Shown piece by piece: positions 48,030-56,775 of a stretch of DNA of 64,000 nt. The first letter of the stretch is position 1, and the number at the start of each line of letters is the position of its first letter. The stretch covers positions 1 to 64,000 of the forward strand of contig NZ_BONF01000025.1 of NCBI RefSeq assembly GCF_016862575.1, written 5' to 3'. This DNA comes from Catellatospora bangladeshensis (GTDB lineage: Bacteria > Actinomycetota > Actinomycetes > Mycobacteriales > Micromonosporaceae). Made by a program: the position numbers and the translations under genes. The notes under the pieces are model-generated. The model had not been told where the DNA came from. It saw only the letters and a program-made list of their open reading frames with translations, and made no database searches.

Positions 48030-50009
48030 GTGTACCGTCGCGCCCGTCAGATGCGGACCGCCTGCGCGGTCGCCGCCGCCGTCACCGCCTTCGCCGCCAC
48101 CCTGCTCATCGCGCCGGCATCGGCCCAGGCCGCCCCGTCCGCCCTCGGCAGCGTGGTGCCCGTGCCGGTGTCGGTGCAGCCGGCCGCCGGAGTCGTGCAC
48201 ACCATCGCGTCCGGTGCCGCGATCCAGACCCAGGCGGGCTCGACCGCCGCGACGGACGTCGGCAACCACCTCGCCGCACTGCTGCGCCCCTCCACCGGGT
48301 ACGCGCTGCCCGTCACCGCCGCGAGCGGCACCCCCACCAGCGGCATCGCGCTGCTGCTGTCCGGCGCCGACCCGAGCGTGGGCAGCGAGGGCTACCAGCT
48401 CGACGTGACCGCCGCGCTGATCACCATCCGCGCACAGACCGCGGCGGGGCTGTTCCACGGCGTGCAGACGCTGCGCCAGCTGCTGCCGGCCGCCGTCGAG
48501 GCGCGCACCGTCCAGTCCGGACCGTGGGAGGTCGCGGGCGGCCGGATCGTCGATCACCCCCGCTACGGCTACCGCGGGGCGATGCTGGACGTGTCCCGGC
48601 ACTTCTTCGGCGTGGACGTCGTCAAGCGCTACCTCGACGAGATCGCCCAGTACAAGGTGAACGTGCTGCACCTGCACCTGTCCGACGACCAGGGCTGGCG
48701 CATCGTGATCGACGCCTGGCCCCGGCTGGCCACCTACGGCGGCAGCACCCAGGTCGGCGGCGGCGCGGGCGGCTACTACACCAAGGCGCAGTACAGCGAC
48801 CTCGTCGCGTACGCCGCGGCGCGGCACATCACGATCGTGCCCGAGATCGACATGCCTGGCCACACCAACGCCGCGCTCGCCTCCTACGCCGAGCTGAACT
48901 GCAACAACACGGCGCCGGCGCTGTACACCGGCACCGCCGTGGGCTTCAGCTCGCTGTGCGTGGGCAAGGAGGTCACCTACACCTTCGTGCAGCAGGTGCT
49001 CGCCGAGCTGGCCGCGCTCACCCCGGGGCCGTACCTGCACATCGGCGGCGACGAGGCCAGCAGCACCTCGGACGCCGACTACCGCACCTTCATGAACCGC
49101 ATCCAGCCGTACGTCACCGCCAACGGCAAGACCGTCATGGGCTGGCACCAGCTCGGCCAGGCCGACCACTCCCCCGGCCGGATCGCGCAGTACTGGGGCA
49201 CCTCGACCTCCGACGCCGACCTGAGCGCCGCGGTCAGCAAGGGCGCGAAGGTGCTGATGTCGCCCGCCAACAAGGCCTACCTCGACATGAAGTACACCAG
49301 CCAGACCCCGCTCGGGCTCAGCTGGGCGGGCCTGATCGAGGTGCAGACGGCGTACAACTGGGACCCTGCCACGCTCGTGCCGGGCGTCCCGGCGAGCGCG
49401 ATCATCGGCGTCGAGGCGCCGCTGTGGTCCGAGACGCTCACCAAGCTCGCCGACATCGAGTTCATGGCGTTCCCGCGCCTGCCCGCACTCGCCGAGCTGG
49501 GCTGGTCGCCGCAGTCGGCGCGCACCTGGGACACGTTCAAGGTGCGCCTGGGCGCGCAGGGCCCGCGCTGGACCGCACAGGGCATCAACTTCTACCGCTC
49601 GCCGCAGGTCCCGTGGGCCACCCCGCCGGTGACCGGCCGGGTCGAGGCGGAGTCGTACACGTCGCAGTCGGGTGTGCAGATCGTGGCCGACGCGGCGGCC
49701 AACGGCGGCAACCGCGTCGGCTACATCGACAACGGGGACTGGATCGGGTTCTCCGGCGTCAACGTCTCCGGCAAGACCGGCTTCACCGCCCGGATCTCGT
49801 CCGGCGGCACGGGCGGGACGATCCAGATTCGCGCCAACTCGGCCACCGGCACCCTGCTCGGCTCGGTCGCCGTCGCGAGCACCGGCGGCTGGGGCGTCTA
49901 CGCCGACGTCAGCACCACCGTGAGCGCCGGATCAGGACCGCTGTACCTCGTGTTCACCGGAGCGGGCACCGGCCTGTTCGACGTGGACTCATTCGCCCTC
50001 ACCCCCTGA
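48030..50009 (+). CDS. Secreted GH20 beta-N-acetylhexosaminidase with CBM6 module
   Basis: 659 aa. A signal peptide ends near ASAQAA (~35). A GH20b-type domain is followed by the catalytic barrel with YRGAMLDVSRHFFGVD, VLHLHLSDDQGWRI, IVPEIDMPGHTNAAL and the Asp-Glu pair in HIGGDEA (~336). Residues ~537-659 form a CBM6-like module (VEAESYTSQSGVQIV, VGYIDNGDWIGFSGV, VDSFALTP). It removes terminal GlcNAc or GalNAc from chitin or glycans. GTG 48030 has GGGAGG five bases upstream. Confidence 0.92.
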   Translation: MYRRARQMRTACAVAAAVTAFAATLLIAPASAQAAPSALGSVVPVPVSVQPAAGVVHTIASGAAIQTQAGSTAATDVGNHLAALLRPSTGYALPVTAASGTPTSGIALLLSGADPSVGSEGYQLDVTAALITIRAQTAAGLFHGVQTLRQLLPAAVEARTVQSGPWEVAGGRIVDHPRYGYRGAMLDVSRHFFGVDVVKRYLDEIAQYKVNVLHLHLSDDQGWRIVIDAWPRLATYGGSTQVGGGAGGYYTKAQYSDLVAYAAARHITIVPEIDMPGHTNAALASYAELNCNNTAPALYTGTAVGFSSLCVGKEVTYTFVQQVLAELAALTPGPYLHIGGDEASSTSDADYRTFMNRIQPYVTANGKTVMGWHQLGQADHSPGRIAQYWGTSTSDADLSAAVSKGAKVLMSPANKAYLDMKYTSQTPLGLSWAGLIEVQTAYNWDPATLVPGVPASAIIGVEAPLWSETLTKLADIEFMAFPRLPALAELGWSPQSARTWDTFKVRLGAQGPRWTAQGINFYRSPQVPWATPPVTGRVEAESYTSQSGVQIVADAAANGGNRVGYIDNGDWIGFSGVNVSGKTGFTARISSGGTGGTIQIRANSATGTLLGSVAVASTGGWGVYADVSTTVSAGSGPLYLVFTGAGTGLFDVDSFALTP

Positions 50010-50067
50010 TCAGACCTGCCTCTGCCCGCAGACTCCGGCCGCTGTGCCGCAGTCGATGAGAACGGAC

Positions 50068-50073
50068 TAGATT
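50068..50073 (+). promoter_or_regulatory. -10 element, leaderless promoter of the RidA gene
   Basis: TAGATT ends 7 bases before GTG 50081. No Shine-Dalgarno is present. Confidence 0.45.
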
Positions 50074-50080
50074 CACTCCC

Positions 50081-50467
50081 GTGATCGAGAAGATCCATAG
50101 CGACGATATCGCGTCCCTGCCGGTGCCCCTGTCCCACGCGACGCGGGCCGGAGACTACGTCTTCGTCTCCGGCCAGGTGGCCGTCCGGCCCGACGGCAGC
50201 ACCGTCACCGGCGACTTCGAGGCCGAGGTCCGCCAGGTCCTCGACAACCTCCAGGCGGTCTGCCGGGCGGCGGGCGGGGACCTCGGCGACGTGTGCAAGG
50301 TGACCGCGTTCCTGCTCAGCGCCGCCCTGTTCGCGCCGTTCAACGCGGTGTACCGGGAGTACTTCGCCGAGCCGCTGCCCGCGCGGTCGACGGTGCTCGC
50401 CGCGCTGGCCAATCCGGACCTGCGCGTCGAGGTCGAGGCGATCCTCTACCTGCCCCGCGAGGCGTAA
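50081..50467 (+). CDS. RidA-family (YjgF/UK114) protein
   Basis: 128 aa, one Rid domain, probably a cytoplasmic trimer. YVFVSGQVAVRPDGS, VCKVTAFLLSAALFAPFNAVYREYF and ARSTVLAALANPDLRVEVEAI match the family. The Arg of ARSTV is the residue that holds the substrate carboxylate in imine deaminases, so enamine/imine hydrolysis is plausible. Some subfamilies have other roles. It is a single-gene unit downstream of the GH20 gene. Confidence 0.82.
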   Translation: MIEKIHSDDIASLPVPLSHATRAGDYVFVSGQVAVRPDGSTVTGDFEAEVRQVLDNLQAVCRAAGGDLGDVCKVTAFLLSAALFAPFNAVYREYFAEPLPARSTVLAALANPDLRVEVEAILYLPREA

Positions 50468-50528
50468 CCACCGGACGTTCCCGTCGGCGCGGGCCTCGGC
50501 CTGCACCGAGTGACCGGCCGCACGCTCT

Positions 50529-51287
50529 CTACATCGTCCTAGGAGACTGTCCTGGCAGCGCGGCCATGATGGTCACCAGATGGGCCGCCCACGTGCGGTA
50601 ACCGTCGGCGCCGGGGTGGAAGCCGTCCTCGGCGTAAAGGCCGCTCGTGTCGATGCCGAAGGCGGGCGCGTGCACGGCCCACGGCGTGTCCGCGGCGACC
50701 CGGGCCAGGCCCTGGTCCAGGTGCCGGGCGTGCAGGCCCAGCACGGTCCGGGTCGGCTTCGGCAGCGCCGGGAAGCCCGCCATGTCCGGCACTCCCGCCA
50801 GGACGACCCGGCCGCCGGGGCGCAGGCGCGGCCGCAGGGCGCCCAGCAGCGCGGCGATGTCGCGCCGCCACCCGCGGCCCGAGCGCATCTCCAGCACGTC
50901 GTTGACACCGAGGACGACCACGACCACGTCGTACGTCTCATCGGGCAGCTGCGGGACGAGCCGGCCGAGGACCTTGCGGGCGCTGTACCCGGTGTGTGCC
51001 GCGACCCGCCAGGTCACCGGCCGGCCGCTGTGCCCGGACAACCCGGCCGCGAGCGCCGGCGCCAGGCCGTCGGCCTGGGTGGCCACGCCGACCCCGGCCG
51101 CGGTCGACTCGCCCAGGACCAGCAGCGACAGCGGGTCACCGGGCGCATCACCCCGCACGCCTTCGCGTGCACCGGCGGCCTCGGGCAGCACCGGGGTCCG
51201 GCGGCGTACGCGTGCCCCCTGCACCAGCAGGACCGGTGCGATCGCCAGGGCGAGCGGGCGGCCTGCCCAAGTCATGATCCGGCGCAT
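50529..51287 (-). CDS. SGNH/GDSL-type hydrolase, membrane-anchored or secreted
   Basis: 252 aa. An N-terminal hydrophobic segment (ALAIAPVLLVQ) suggests export or anchoring. Block I is LVLGESTAAG, in which GDS is GES. Block III is VLGVNDVLEM (GxND) and block V is AEDGFHPGADGY (DxxH), so the catalytic Ser, Asn, Asp and His are all present. It probably removes acyl groups from sugars or lipids. ATG 51287 lies 7 bases after TAGCAT (51295-51300). Confidence 0.8.
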   Translation of the reverse strand: MRRIMTWAGRPLALAIAPVLLVQGARVRRRTPVLPEAAGAREGVRGDAPGDPLSLLVLGESTAAGVGVATQADGLAPALAAGLSGHSGRPVTWRVAAHTGYSARKVLGRLVPQLPDETYDVVVVVLGVNDVLEMRSGRGWRRDIAALLGALRPRLRPGGRVVLAGVPDMAGFPALPKPTRTVLGLHARHLDQGLARVAADTPWAVHAPAFGIDTSGLYAEDGFHPGADGYRTWAAHLVTIMAALPGQSPRTM

Positions 51288-51294
51288 CCCGCGG

Positions 51295-51300
51295 ATGCTA
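51295..51300 (-). promoter_or_regulatory. -10 element, leaderless promoter of the SGNH hydrolase gene
   Basis: On the - strand TAGCAT ends 7 bases before ATG 51287. Confidence 0.4.
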
Positions 51301-51390
51301 GCGACGAGGCTCCCCCGCCTGGCCACCGGGTGGCGGGACCGCGTCGCCGCCGTCTTGGCGCGGCACACCTCGACACCCCATCCTGTCAGG

Positions 51391-52608
51391 ATGACGATCA
51401 CCACGCGTGCCCGCCCACGGCTGCTCCTGCTCCGTGCCGCCCGCCTGTTCGACGGCGAAGCCCTGCTGGACGACCCGGCCGTGCTGGTGGACGGGGCCCG
51501 GATCGTATCGGTCACGCAGGGCACGGCCGGAGTGCCGGACGGCGCCGAGGTGGTCGGCCTGCCCGGCGCGACGCTGCTGCCCGGCCTGATCGACACGCAC
51601 GTGCACCTGGCGTTCGACGCGTCCGCCCAGCCGGTCACGCGGCTGGGCGAGCGCGACGAGGCGGCGGCGTACGAGGCGATGTGCCGCGCGGCGCGCTCGG
51701 CCGCGGCCGGTGGCGTCACCACTGTGCGCGACCTCGGCGACCGGGGATACCTCGCGCTCGGCGTCCGGGCCGCGGCGCGCGACGGCGACCACACGCTGCC
51801 GGAGATCGTGGCGGCCGGAGTGCCGATCACGACGCCCGGCGGGCACTGCCACTTCCTCGGCGATGCCGCGGGCGACGTGGCGCAGCTGCGCGAGGCGGTG
51901 CGGGCGCGGGCCGCGCGCGGCGTGGACGTCATCAAGGTCATGGCCAGCGGCGGCCACATGACCCCGGGCAGCCGTCCGGAGGTGGCGCAGTACACCGTGG
52001 CCGAGCTGCGGGCGGTGGTCGAGCAGGCGCACGCGCTGGGGCTGCCGGTCGCCGCGCACGCGCACGGCACGGCGGCGATCGCCGCCGCGGTCGAGGCCGG
52101 GGTGGACTGCCTGGAGCACGCCACGTTCATGACCCCGGACTCGGTCGAGGACGTGCCCGCCGAGCTGCTGGACGCGATCGTGGCCCGGCGTGTCGCGCTG
52201 AGCCTCACCTTCGGCACCCGCCAGGTCGAGGGGCACGCGGTGCCGCCGAGCATCGCCACCCGGATGACCGGCTTCATCCGCAACGCGGGCCGGATGCACC
52301 GGGCGGGCGCGCGGATCGTGATCGGCACCGACGCGGGCATCGCCCCGGTGAAACCCCATTTCGTGCTGCGCCATGCGGTGCCGCAGCTGGCGCCGCTGGG
52401 CATGAGCGGCGCGGAGGCGCTGCACGCGGTGACGGCGCGCGCGGCCGAGGTGATCGGGCTGGGCCACCGCAAGGGGCGCATCGCGGCCGGCTACGACGCC
52501 GACATCCTGGCGGTCTCGGGAGACCCGGTCGCCGAGCCGGCCGCGATCCACCGGCTGCTGACCGTGTACGTGCGCGGCCGGCAGGTGGTGGGTGGTCCGG
52601 CGGCCTAG
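51391..52608 (+). CDS. Metal-dependent amidohydrolase (imidazolonepropionase-like)
   Basis: 405 aa, cytoplasmic. The binuclear-metal residues are visible: DTHVHLAF (HxH), the Lys in VDVIKVMASGG, the His in VAAHAHGTAA and CLEHATF, and the Asp in VIGTDAGIAP. A C-terminal composite domain holds ADILAVSGDPVAEP. Relatives hydrolyse dipeptides (Xaa-Pro-like) or cyclic amides; the substrate is not clear. ATG 51391 has only a weak AGG upstream. The stop overlaps the convergent phosphodiesterase stop by 4 bases, with no terminator between them. Confidence 0.83.
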   Translation: MTITTRARPRLLLLRAARLFDGEALLDDPAVLVDGARIVSVTQGTAGVPDGAEVVGLPGATLLPGLIDTHVHLAFDASAQPVTRLGERDEAAAYEAMCRAARSAAAGGVTTVRDLGDRGYLALGVRAAARDGDHTLPEIVAAGVPITTPGGHCHFLGDAAGDVAQLREAVRARAARGVDVIKVMASGGHMTPGSRPEVAQYTVAELRAVVEQAHALGLPVAAHAHGTAAIAAAVEAGVDCLEHATFMTPDSVEDVPAELLDAIVARRVALSLTFGTRQVEGHAVPPSIATRMTGFIRNAGRMHRAGARIVIGTDAGIAPVKPHFVLRHAVPQLAPLGMSGAEALHAVTARAAEVIGLGHRKGRIAAGYDADILAVSGDPVAEPAAIHRLLTVYVRGRQVVGGPAA

Positions 52609-53474
52609 GCGATGTCGATGGAGAAGTCCGCGACGACGCCGTTGTGGTCGGAGTTGGTGCCGGTGACGATCCGGTAGTCGGTCATCCACATCACCTGGGA
52701 GCTCTCGACCCGCTTCCAGAAGTACACGTAGTCGATGTGCCGGTTGCCGTGGGTGCCGGTGCCCTTCTCGCCGTACAGGTTGTAGACCGAGCGCAGGTTG
52801 GGCAGCTGGTTGGCCTCGAAGGTCTTCCACGGGAACTTCGCGTACCCGTAGGCGCGGTCGGCGCTGAAGTCGACGTTGAGATCACCGCTGACGATAACCT
52901 GGCCCTCGTCCTTCTTCCGGGCGGCCAGGTTCTTGATCTCCTGGAACTGCTGCTCGGCGCACTCCGTGCGCGGGATGTCGATCGGCCGGCCGTTGTCCTC
53001 GATGCTCGCGTTGGCGTGGAAGTTGATGTGGAACACCACCCGCCCGCTGGCCTTGTGCCGGTACTTGACCCAGTTGTTGTACCGGGCCGGGGGCACCTCG
53101 CCGGGGCCGTTGGTGTCGCACACGAAGATCGAGTCCTTGTCCAGCACGTCGAACATGCTCTTGCGGGCGAGCAGGGCCTCGTTCTCGGCCTGGGACGGCG
53201 CGGGGGCGTAGAACCACCAGCCGTTGTTCGCGGCCCAGGTGGTCAGGAAGTCCTTGCGGCCGTTGACCTCGTTCAGGCCGACCAGGTCGGCCTTTGCCGT
53301 GATCGACTCCAGGTCCTGCACGAACTGGGCCTGGGTCAGCCCGTAGTAGATGTTGAGCGTGCCGGCCCGGAAGGTCGCGTTGGCGGCCGCGGCCGGGGTC
53401 GCCGGGACGAGCGTGGCCAGGAGGGTGGCCGCTGCCGCCAGCGCGACGGCCGGCCGGAATCTGCTGCGCTGCAT
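52605..53474 (-). CDS. Secreted endonuclease/exonuclease/phosphatase-family protein
   Basis: 289 aa. A signal peptide runs to about PATPAAAA (~31). The DNase I-like fold shows AGTLNIYYG, LVGLNEVNG (metal Glu), INFHANASIEDN, VIVSGDLNVDFSAD, HIDYVYFW and NSDHNGVVADF (catalytic His near the C-terminus). It could be a nuclease, phospholipase C-like or other phosphodiesterase. ATG 53474 has AAGGAGA upstream. The GH43 gene ends 21 bases away on the same strand and is upstream, so the two may be co-transcribed. Confidence 0.82.
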   Translation of the reverse strand: MQRSRFRPAVALAAAATLLATLVPATPAAAANATFRAGTLNIYYGLTQAQFVQDLESITAKADLVGLNEVNGRKDFLTTWAANNGWWFYAPAPSQAENEALLARKSMFDVLDKDSIFVCDTNGPGEVPPARYNNWVKYRHKASGRVVFHINFHANASIEDNGRPIDIPRTECAEQQFQEIKNLAARKKDEGQVIVSGDLNVDFSADRAYGYAKFPWKTFEANQLPNLRSVYNLYGEKGTGTHGNRHIDYVYFWKRVESSQVMWMTDYRIVTGTNSDHNGVVADFSIDIA

Positions 53475-53494
53475 GGGATGTCTCCTTGAATCCG

Positions 53495-54532
53495 TCAGAG
53501 GAACGCGCCGACGCTCGGGGTGGCGCCGTCCGCGCCCCAGCCGAAGACCGCCGCGTACAGGGCCCGGCGCTTGGCGGCGCCGTTGCTGATCTGGCTCGGG
53601 GTGCATGCCTGGGTGCCGGTGCCGCAGACCCAGCCGTGCAGGAACAGCCGCCAGCCGCCGTCCAGCGACGGGGTGACGTCCGCGCCGCCCGGCCCGCAGA
53701 TGCCGGTGCCCGCCGTGGTCAGCAGGGTGTGCTCGGTCGCGCCCGCGAAGTGCCAGCGGTCCGCCGAGCGCAGCCACACCGTGGCGTAGCTGCAGTTGTC
53801 GTAGCCGTAGCGCGACGCGAGCAGGACGAACTGGCTGCCGCGCTGCACCAGCACCGGGTTCTCGATGATGCCGTCGCGCTGCAGCAGCTCGCCGCTGTCG
53901 TTACCGAACCAGTGCGTCCCGTCGGCGGTCAGCCGGACCATCCGCAGCGAGGACGGGGTCTGCTGGGTCTTGTACAGCAGGAAGCGCTTGCCGTCGCTGT
54001 CGGCGAACGGGGACGGGTCGATCACGCCCGCGTCGGCGACGGGCCGTCCGGGCACCCGGTCCTCACCGCCGTGCCTGCCGCCGGGGCAGACCAGCGGCGC
54101 GGCGGTGGGCCGGAACAGCGCGCCGGGGTCGGCGGTGGTGTTGACCGCGACGCCGATGCACCGCTGGCCGCCGAAGTCCTTCGCCGGGGCCGAGAAGTAC
54201 ATGACGAGTCCCGCGCTGGTCCGCCATACGTCGGGCGCCCAGACGTCGTCGGACGCCATCCAGCCCGGCATCGGGTCGAGGTCGAGCCCGGCGCCCTCGG
54301 CGTTCCACGGCCCGGCCGCCTCGTCGCCCCGGCTGACGCGGGCGCCGCCGCCGGTCGAGTACGCGTAGAAGTCGCCGTCCTCCCGGAACACGCCCGGGTC
54401 GGCGATCGAGTGGGCGGGGGCGTACACAGGCTGCGGCGCGGCCGCGTGTGCCGGCCTTGGAGTGACGAGCAGCAGTGTCGTGAGCAGCATCGTGCCGAGC
54501 GCCGCCGATCCGGGCTTCCTCATGCGCCGCAC
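53495..54532 (-). CDS. Secreted GH43-like glycosidase
   Basis: 345 aa. A signal peptide is followed by a five-bladed beta-propeller. HSIADPGVFREDGDFYAYST has the general-base Asp, DDVWAPDVWRTSAGLVMYFSA the blade-2 motif, AGVIDPSPFADSDGKRFLLYK the pKa-modulating Asp, and GIIENPVLVQRGSQFVLLAS the acid Glu. GH43 enzymes act on arabinan, xylan or galactan side chains. A TAGATA -10 (54544-54549) lies 11 bases before GTG 54532, so the leader is very short; ATG 54523 is also possible. Confidence 0.83.
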   Translation of the reverse strand: MRRMRKPGSAALGTMLLTTLLLVTPRPAHAAAPQPVYAPAHSIADPGVFREDGDFYAYSTGGGARVSRGDEAAGPWNAEGAGLDLDPMPGWMASDDVWAPDVWRTSAGLVMYFSAPAKDFGGQRCIGVAVNTTADPGALFRPTAAPLVCPGGRHGGEDRVPGRPVADAGVIDPSPFADSDGKRFLLYKTQQTPSSLRMVRLTADGTHWFGNDSGELLQRDGIIENPVLVQRGSQFVLLASRYGYDNCSYATVWLRSADRWHFAGATEHTLLTTAGTGICGPGGADVTPSLDGGWRLFLHGWVCGTGTQACTPSQISNGAAKRRALYAAVFGWGADGATPSVGAFL

Positions 54533-54630
54533 GGTAGGCGGCTTATCTACATGAATCCCACAATTTCATTCCAGAGCCGCGCATCGCGCCTGACCAGTTG
54601 CGTATTGGTAAGCAGAGCAAAGCCGACGGG

Positions 54631-55494
54631 TCAGCGGCTCAAGCCGACCGTGACCTCGCGCAGATACGCCAGACCCGCGGTGGCCAGTTCGTCCTGGCTG
54701 GGTGCGAGCGGCCGCCAGATCGCGGCGGCCACGGCGATGGCCTCGTTCTCACCCGTGAACGACTCGATGCAGATCGGCCCCCGGTAACCGGTCCCGGCCA
54801 GCGCGCCCAGCCAGCGCGGCCAGTCCAGGTGGTCGCGGCCGGGTGCGCCGCGGTCACTGCCGGACACCTGCACGTGCACGATGCGCGGCCCGGCCAGGGT
54901 GACCGCGGCGTACGGATCGGACTCCTCGATGTTCATGTGGTAGCTGTCGAGCATGATGCCGACGTTGCCGGGCAGGCCGTCGAGCGCCTCCATGGTCTGC
55001 GCCATGGTGTTGACGACGGAGGTCTCGTAGCGGTTGAGCGCCTCGACGCCGATGGCGACGCCCCGCTCCCCCGCGTACCAGGCGACCGGCTCCAGCGCGG
55101 CGCGCAACTGCCGGTAGCAGTCGCGGCGCTCGGCGGCGTCCATTCGCCACAAGCGGCCGACGGCGGCGTAGACAGGCCCGCACACGCTGGGCGCACCCAG
55201 CACGGCCGCCGCGTCGACCAGGCCGCGCAGGTACGCCTGCGACCCGGCTACCGTGGCGGCGTCGGTGCACACCAGGTCACGGCCGGGAGGGGTGACCGCG
55301 AGCACCGCCGCCGCGGCCAGCCCGTGCTCGGCGAGCAGGTCGCGTACGCCCTCGGCGGACCAGTCGCCGGGCTGCTCGACCGGGATCTCGATCGCGTCGA
55401 AGCCCCAGGCCGCGATGCGGGGCACGAGTTCCCGCAGGGCGCGGTCGTCGACGGGCGAGGTCCAGATCCACGGGTTGGCGCCGATGGCGAACAT
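54631..55494 (-). CDS. Sugar epimerase/isomerase of the xylose-isomerase-like TIM-barrel family
   Basis: 287 aa, cytoplasmic. GANPWIWTSP starts strand 1. GFDAIEIPVEQPGDW, VAIGVEALNRYETSVVNTM (metal Glu), VGIMLDSYHMNIEESDP (metal Asp, His) and GPICIESFTGEN (metal Glu) match ketose 3-epimerases such as D-psicose/tagatose epimerase. It is the last gene of the second CUT2 operon, after an intercistronic hairpin. It likely converts the imported sugar. ATG 55494 has AGGAGAGG upstream. Confidence 0.85.
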   Translation of the reverse strand: MFAIGANPWIWTSPVDDRALRELVPRIAAWGFDAIEIPVEQPGDWSAEGVRDLLAEHGLAAAAVLAVTPPGRDLVCTDAATVAGSQAYLRGLVDAAAVLGAPSVCGPVYAAVGRLWRMDAAERRDCYRQLRAALEPVAWYAGERGVAIGVEALNRYETSVVNTMAQTMEALDGLPGNVGIMLDSYHMNIEESDPYAAVTLAGPRIVHVQVSGSDRGAPGRDHLDWPRWLGALAGTGYRGPICIESFTGENEAIAVAAAIWRPLAPSQDELATAGLAYLREVTVGLSR

Positions 55495-55517
55495 GTCACC
55501 TCTCCTGGAGAGCGAAG

Positions 55518-55546
55518 GGCGGCTGCCCGCGAACGGGGCAGCCGCC
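55518..55546 (-). terminator. Intercistronic hairpin between sugar-binding protein and epimerase
   Basis: An 11-bp perfect stem (55518-55528 with 55536-55546) lies between the binding-protein stop and the epimerase ribosome site. It could attenuate the epimerase or protect upstream mRNA from decay. Confidence 0.6.
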
Positions 55547-55558
55547 GGTTCGAGCCGG

Positions 55559-56743
55559 TTACTTGCCGCCCCAGTCGCCCGGATAGCCGGGCAGGGTCGA
55601 GCAGCCGCACATGGCGTAGTGCAGCGGCGGCATGTCCTTCTGCACGAAGTTGCTCAGGTTGTCCTGGGTGATGGTGGGCTGGGGCAGCTTCCAGGGGCTG
55701 GGCACCGGCTGGCCGCCGAGGATCTGCAGCGCGGCGATGACCGGGGTGCGCCACTGGTAGGTGGGGTAGGTCGGGGCGATCGCGGTGAGCTTCTTGTCCT
55801 GCCACATCTTGAGGAAGTCCTGCTGGTCCTCACCGACGATGGCCGGGAACGGCTTGCCCGCGTCCTCGAACGCCTCGGCCGCGGCGACGGCGGTGGCGCC
55901 GGCGTCCATCCAGATGCCGTCGATGTCGCCGAAGCGCTGGAGGTAGTTGGTGACGATGGTCTTGGTCTTGGCCGCGTCGCCGTCGGTGAACTCGACGCCG
56001 ACGACGTCCAGGTCGGACTTGTCGAAGACCACCTTGGCCGCGCCCCAGCGGGCTTCGAGCACGTCGACGCCGGGCAGGATGCGCAGCGCCAGGATCTTGC
56101 CCTTCGGCTTCACCTTCTCGACGAGGAACTCCGCGCCGGTGGCGCCGAACGCGTACCCGCCGATGGGGTTGATGAAGGTGACCGGGCACTTGGTGTTGAC
56201 GCCGCGGTCGAAGACGATGACCGGCACCTTGGCGCAGGCCTGCTCGACGGCGGGGGTCAGCGTCGCGGTGGTGTTCGGGGAGACGATGAGCGCGTCGCAG
56301 CCCTTGCCGAGCAGGTCGGTGATGTCGGAGATCTGCTTGTCGTCCTTGCTCTCCGCGTCGGCCACGGTGAAGGTCTTGATCTCGGGGTGCAGCTTGACCT
56401 CGGCCTGCATGTTCTTGAAGCCGACCTGCCGCCACGGATTGCCGACGCCCGCGTTCGAGAAGCACAGGTGGTACGGCCCGGCCTTCTTGTACTTGGCGGT
56501 GTCCACGGTCTTCGGGTCGAGGGCCTGCTCCCACGGCTTGTCGGCGGGGCCGGTGGCTGCCTTGGTGCGCAGGGCCAGCTCGTTGTCGTGGTCGGCCTGG
56601 ACGAAGAACTTCGACGTCTCGCCGGTGCCGGCGCCGCTGGGCCCGGCGCTGGGCGACGCGCCGGGCACGTCGCTGGTGCAGCCGACCACGCCCACCGCCA
56701 AGGCGGTGCACACGGCCAGCAATACGGGGGTGCTTCTCCTCAT
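55559..56743 (-). CDS. CUT2 sugar ABC transporter substrate-binding lipoprotein
   Basis: 394 aa. The lipobox VGVVGC puts the lipid Cys at about residue 22. The sugar-binding fold has YHLCFSNAGVGNPWRQVGFKNM, ISDITDLLGKGCDALIVSPN, VPVIVFDRGVNTKCPVTFINP and GIWMDAGATAV. The C-terminus carries an unusual CGC (YAMCGCSTLPGYPG). The ligand is unknown and unlikely to be rhamnose, since a separate rha transporter exists. It is longer than usual (~330-350 aa). ATG 56743 follows GAGAGGAA-like purines. Confidence 0.87.
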   Translation of the reverse strand: MRRSTPVLLAVCTALAVGVVGCTSDVPGASPSAGPSGAGTGETSKFFVQADHDNELALRTKAATGPADKPWEQALDPKTVDTAKYKKAGPYHLCFSNAGVGNPWRQVGFKNMQAEVKLHPEIKTFTVADAESKDDKQISDITDLLGKGCDALIVSPNTTATLTPAVEQACAKVPVIVFDRGVNTKCPVTFINPIGGYAFGATGAEFLVEKVKPKGKILALRILPGVDVLEARWGAAKVVFDKSDLDVVGVEFTDGDAAKTKTIVTNYLQRFGDIDGIWMDAGATAVAAAEAFEDAGKPFPAIVGEDQQDFLKMWQDKKLTAIAPTYPTYQWRTPVIAALQILGGQPVPSPWKLPQPTITQDNLSNFVQKDMPPLHYAMCGCSTLPGYPGDWGGK

Positions 56744-56775
56744 GTGCGTTCCTCTCTGGTGCGGATCAGGGCGTT

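Noticed and set aside
55540-55560. Possible tRNA T-loop (GGTTCGAGCC)
   Set aside because: No acceptor stem, D-arm or anticodon arm could be folded around it. It lies beside a simple hairpin.
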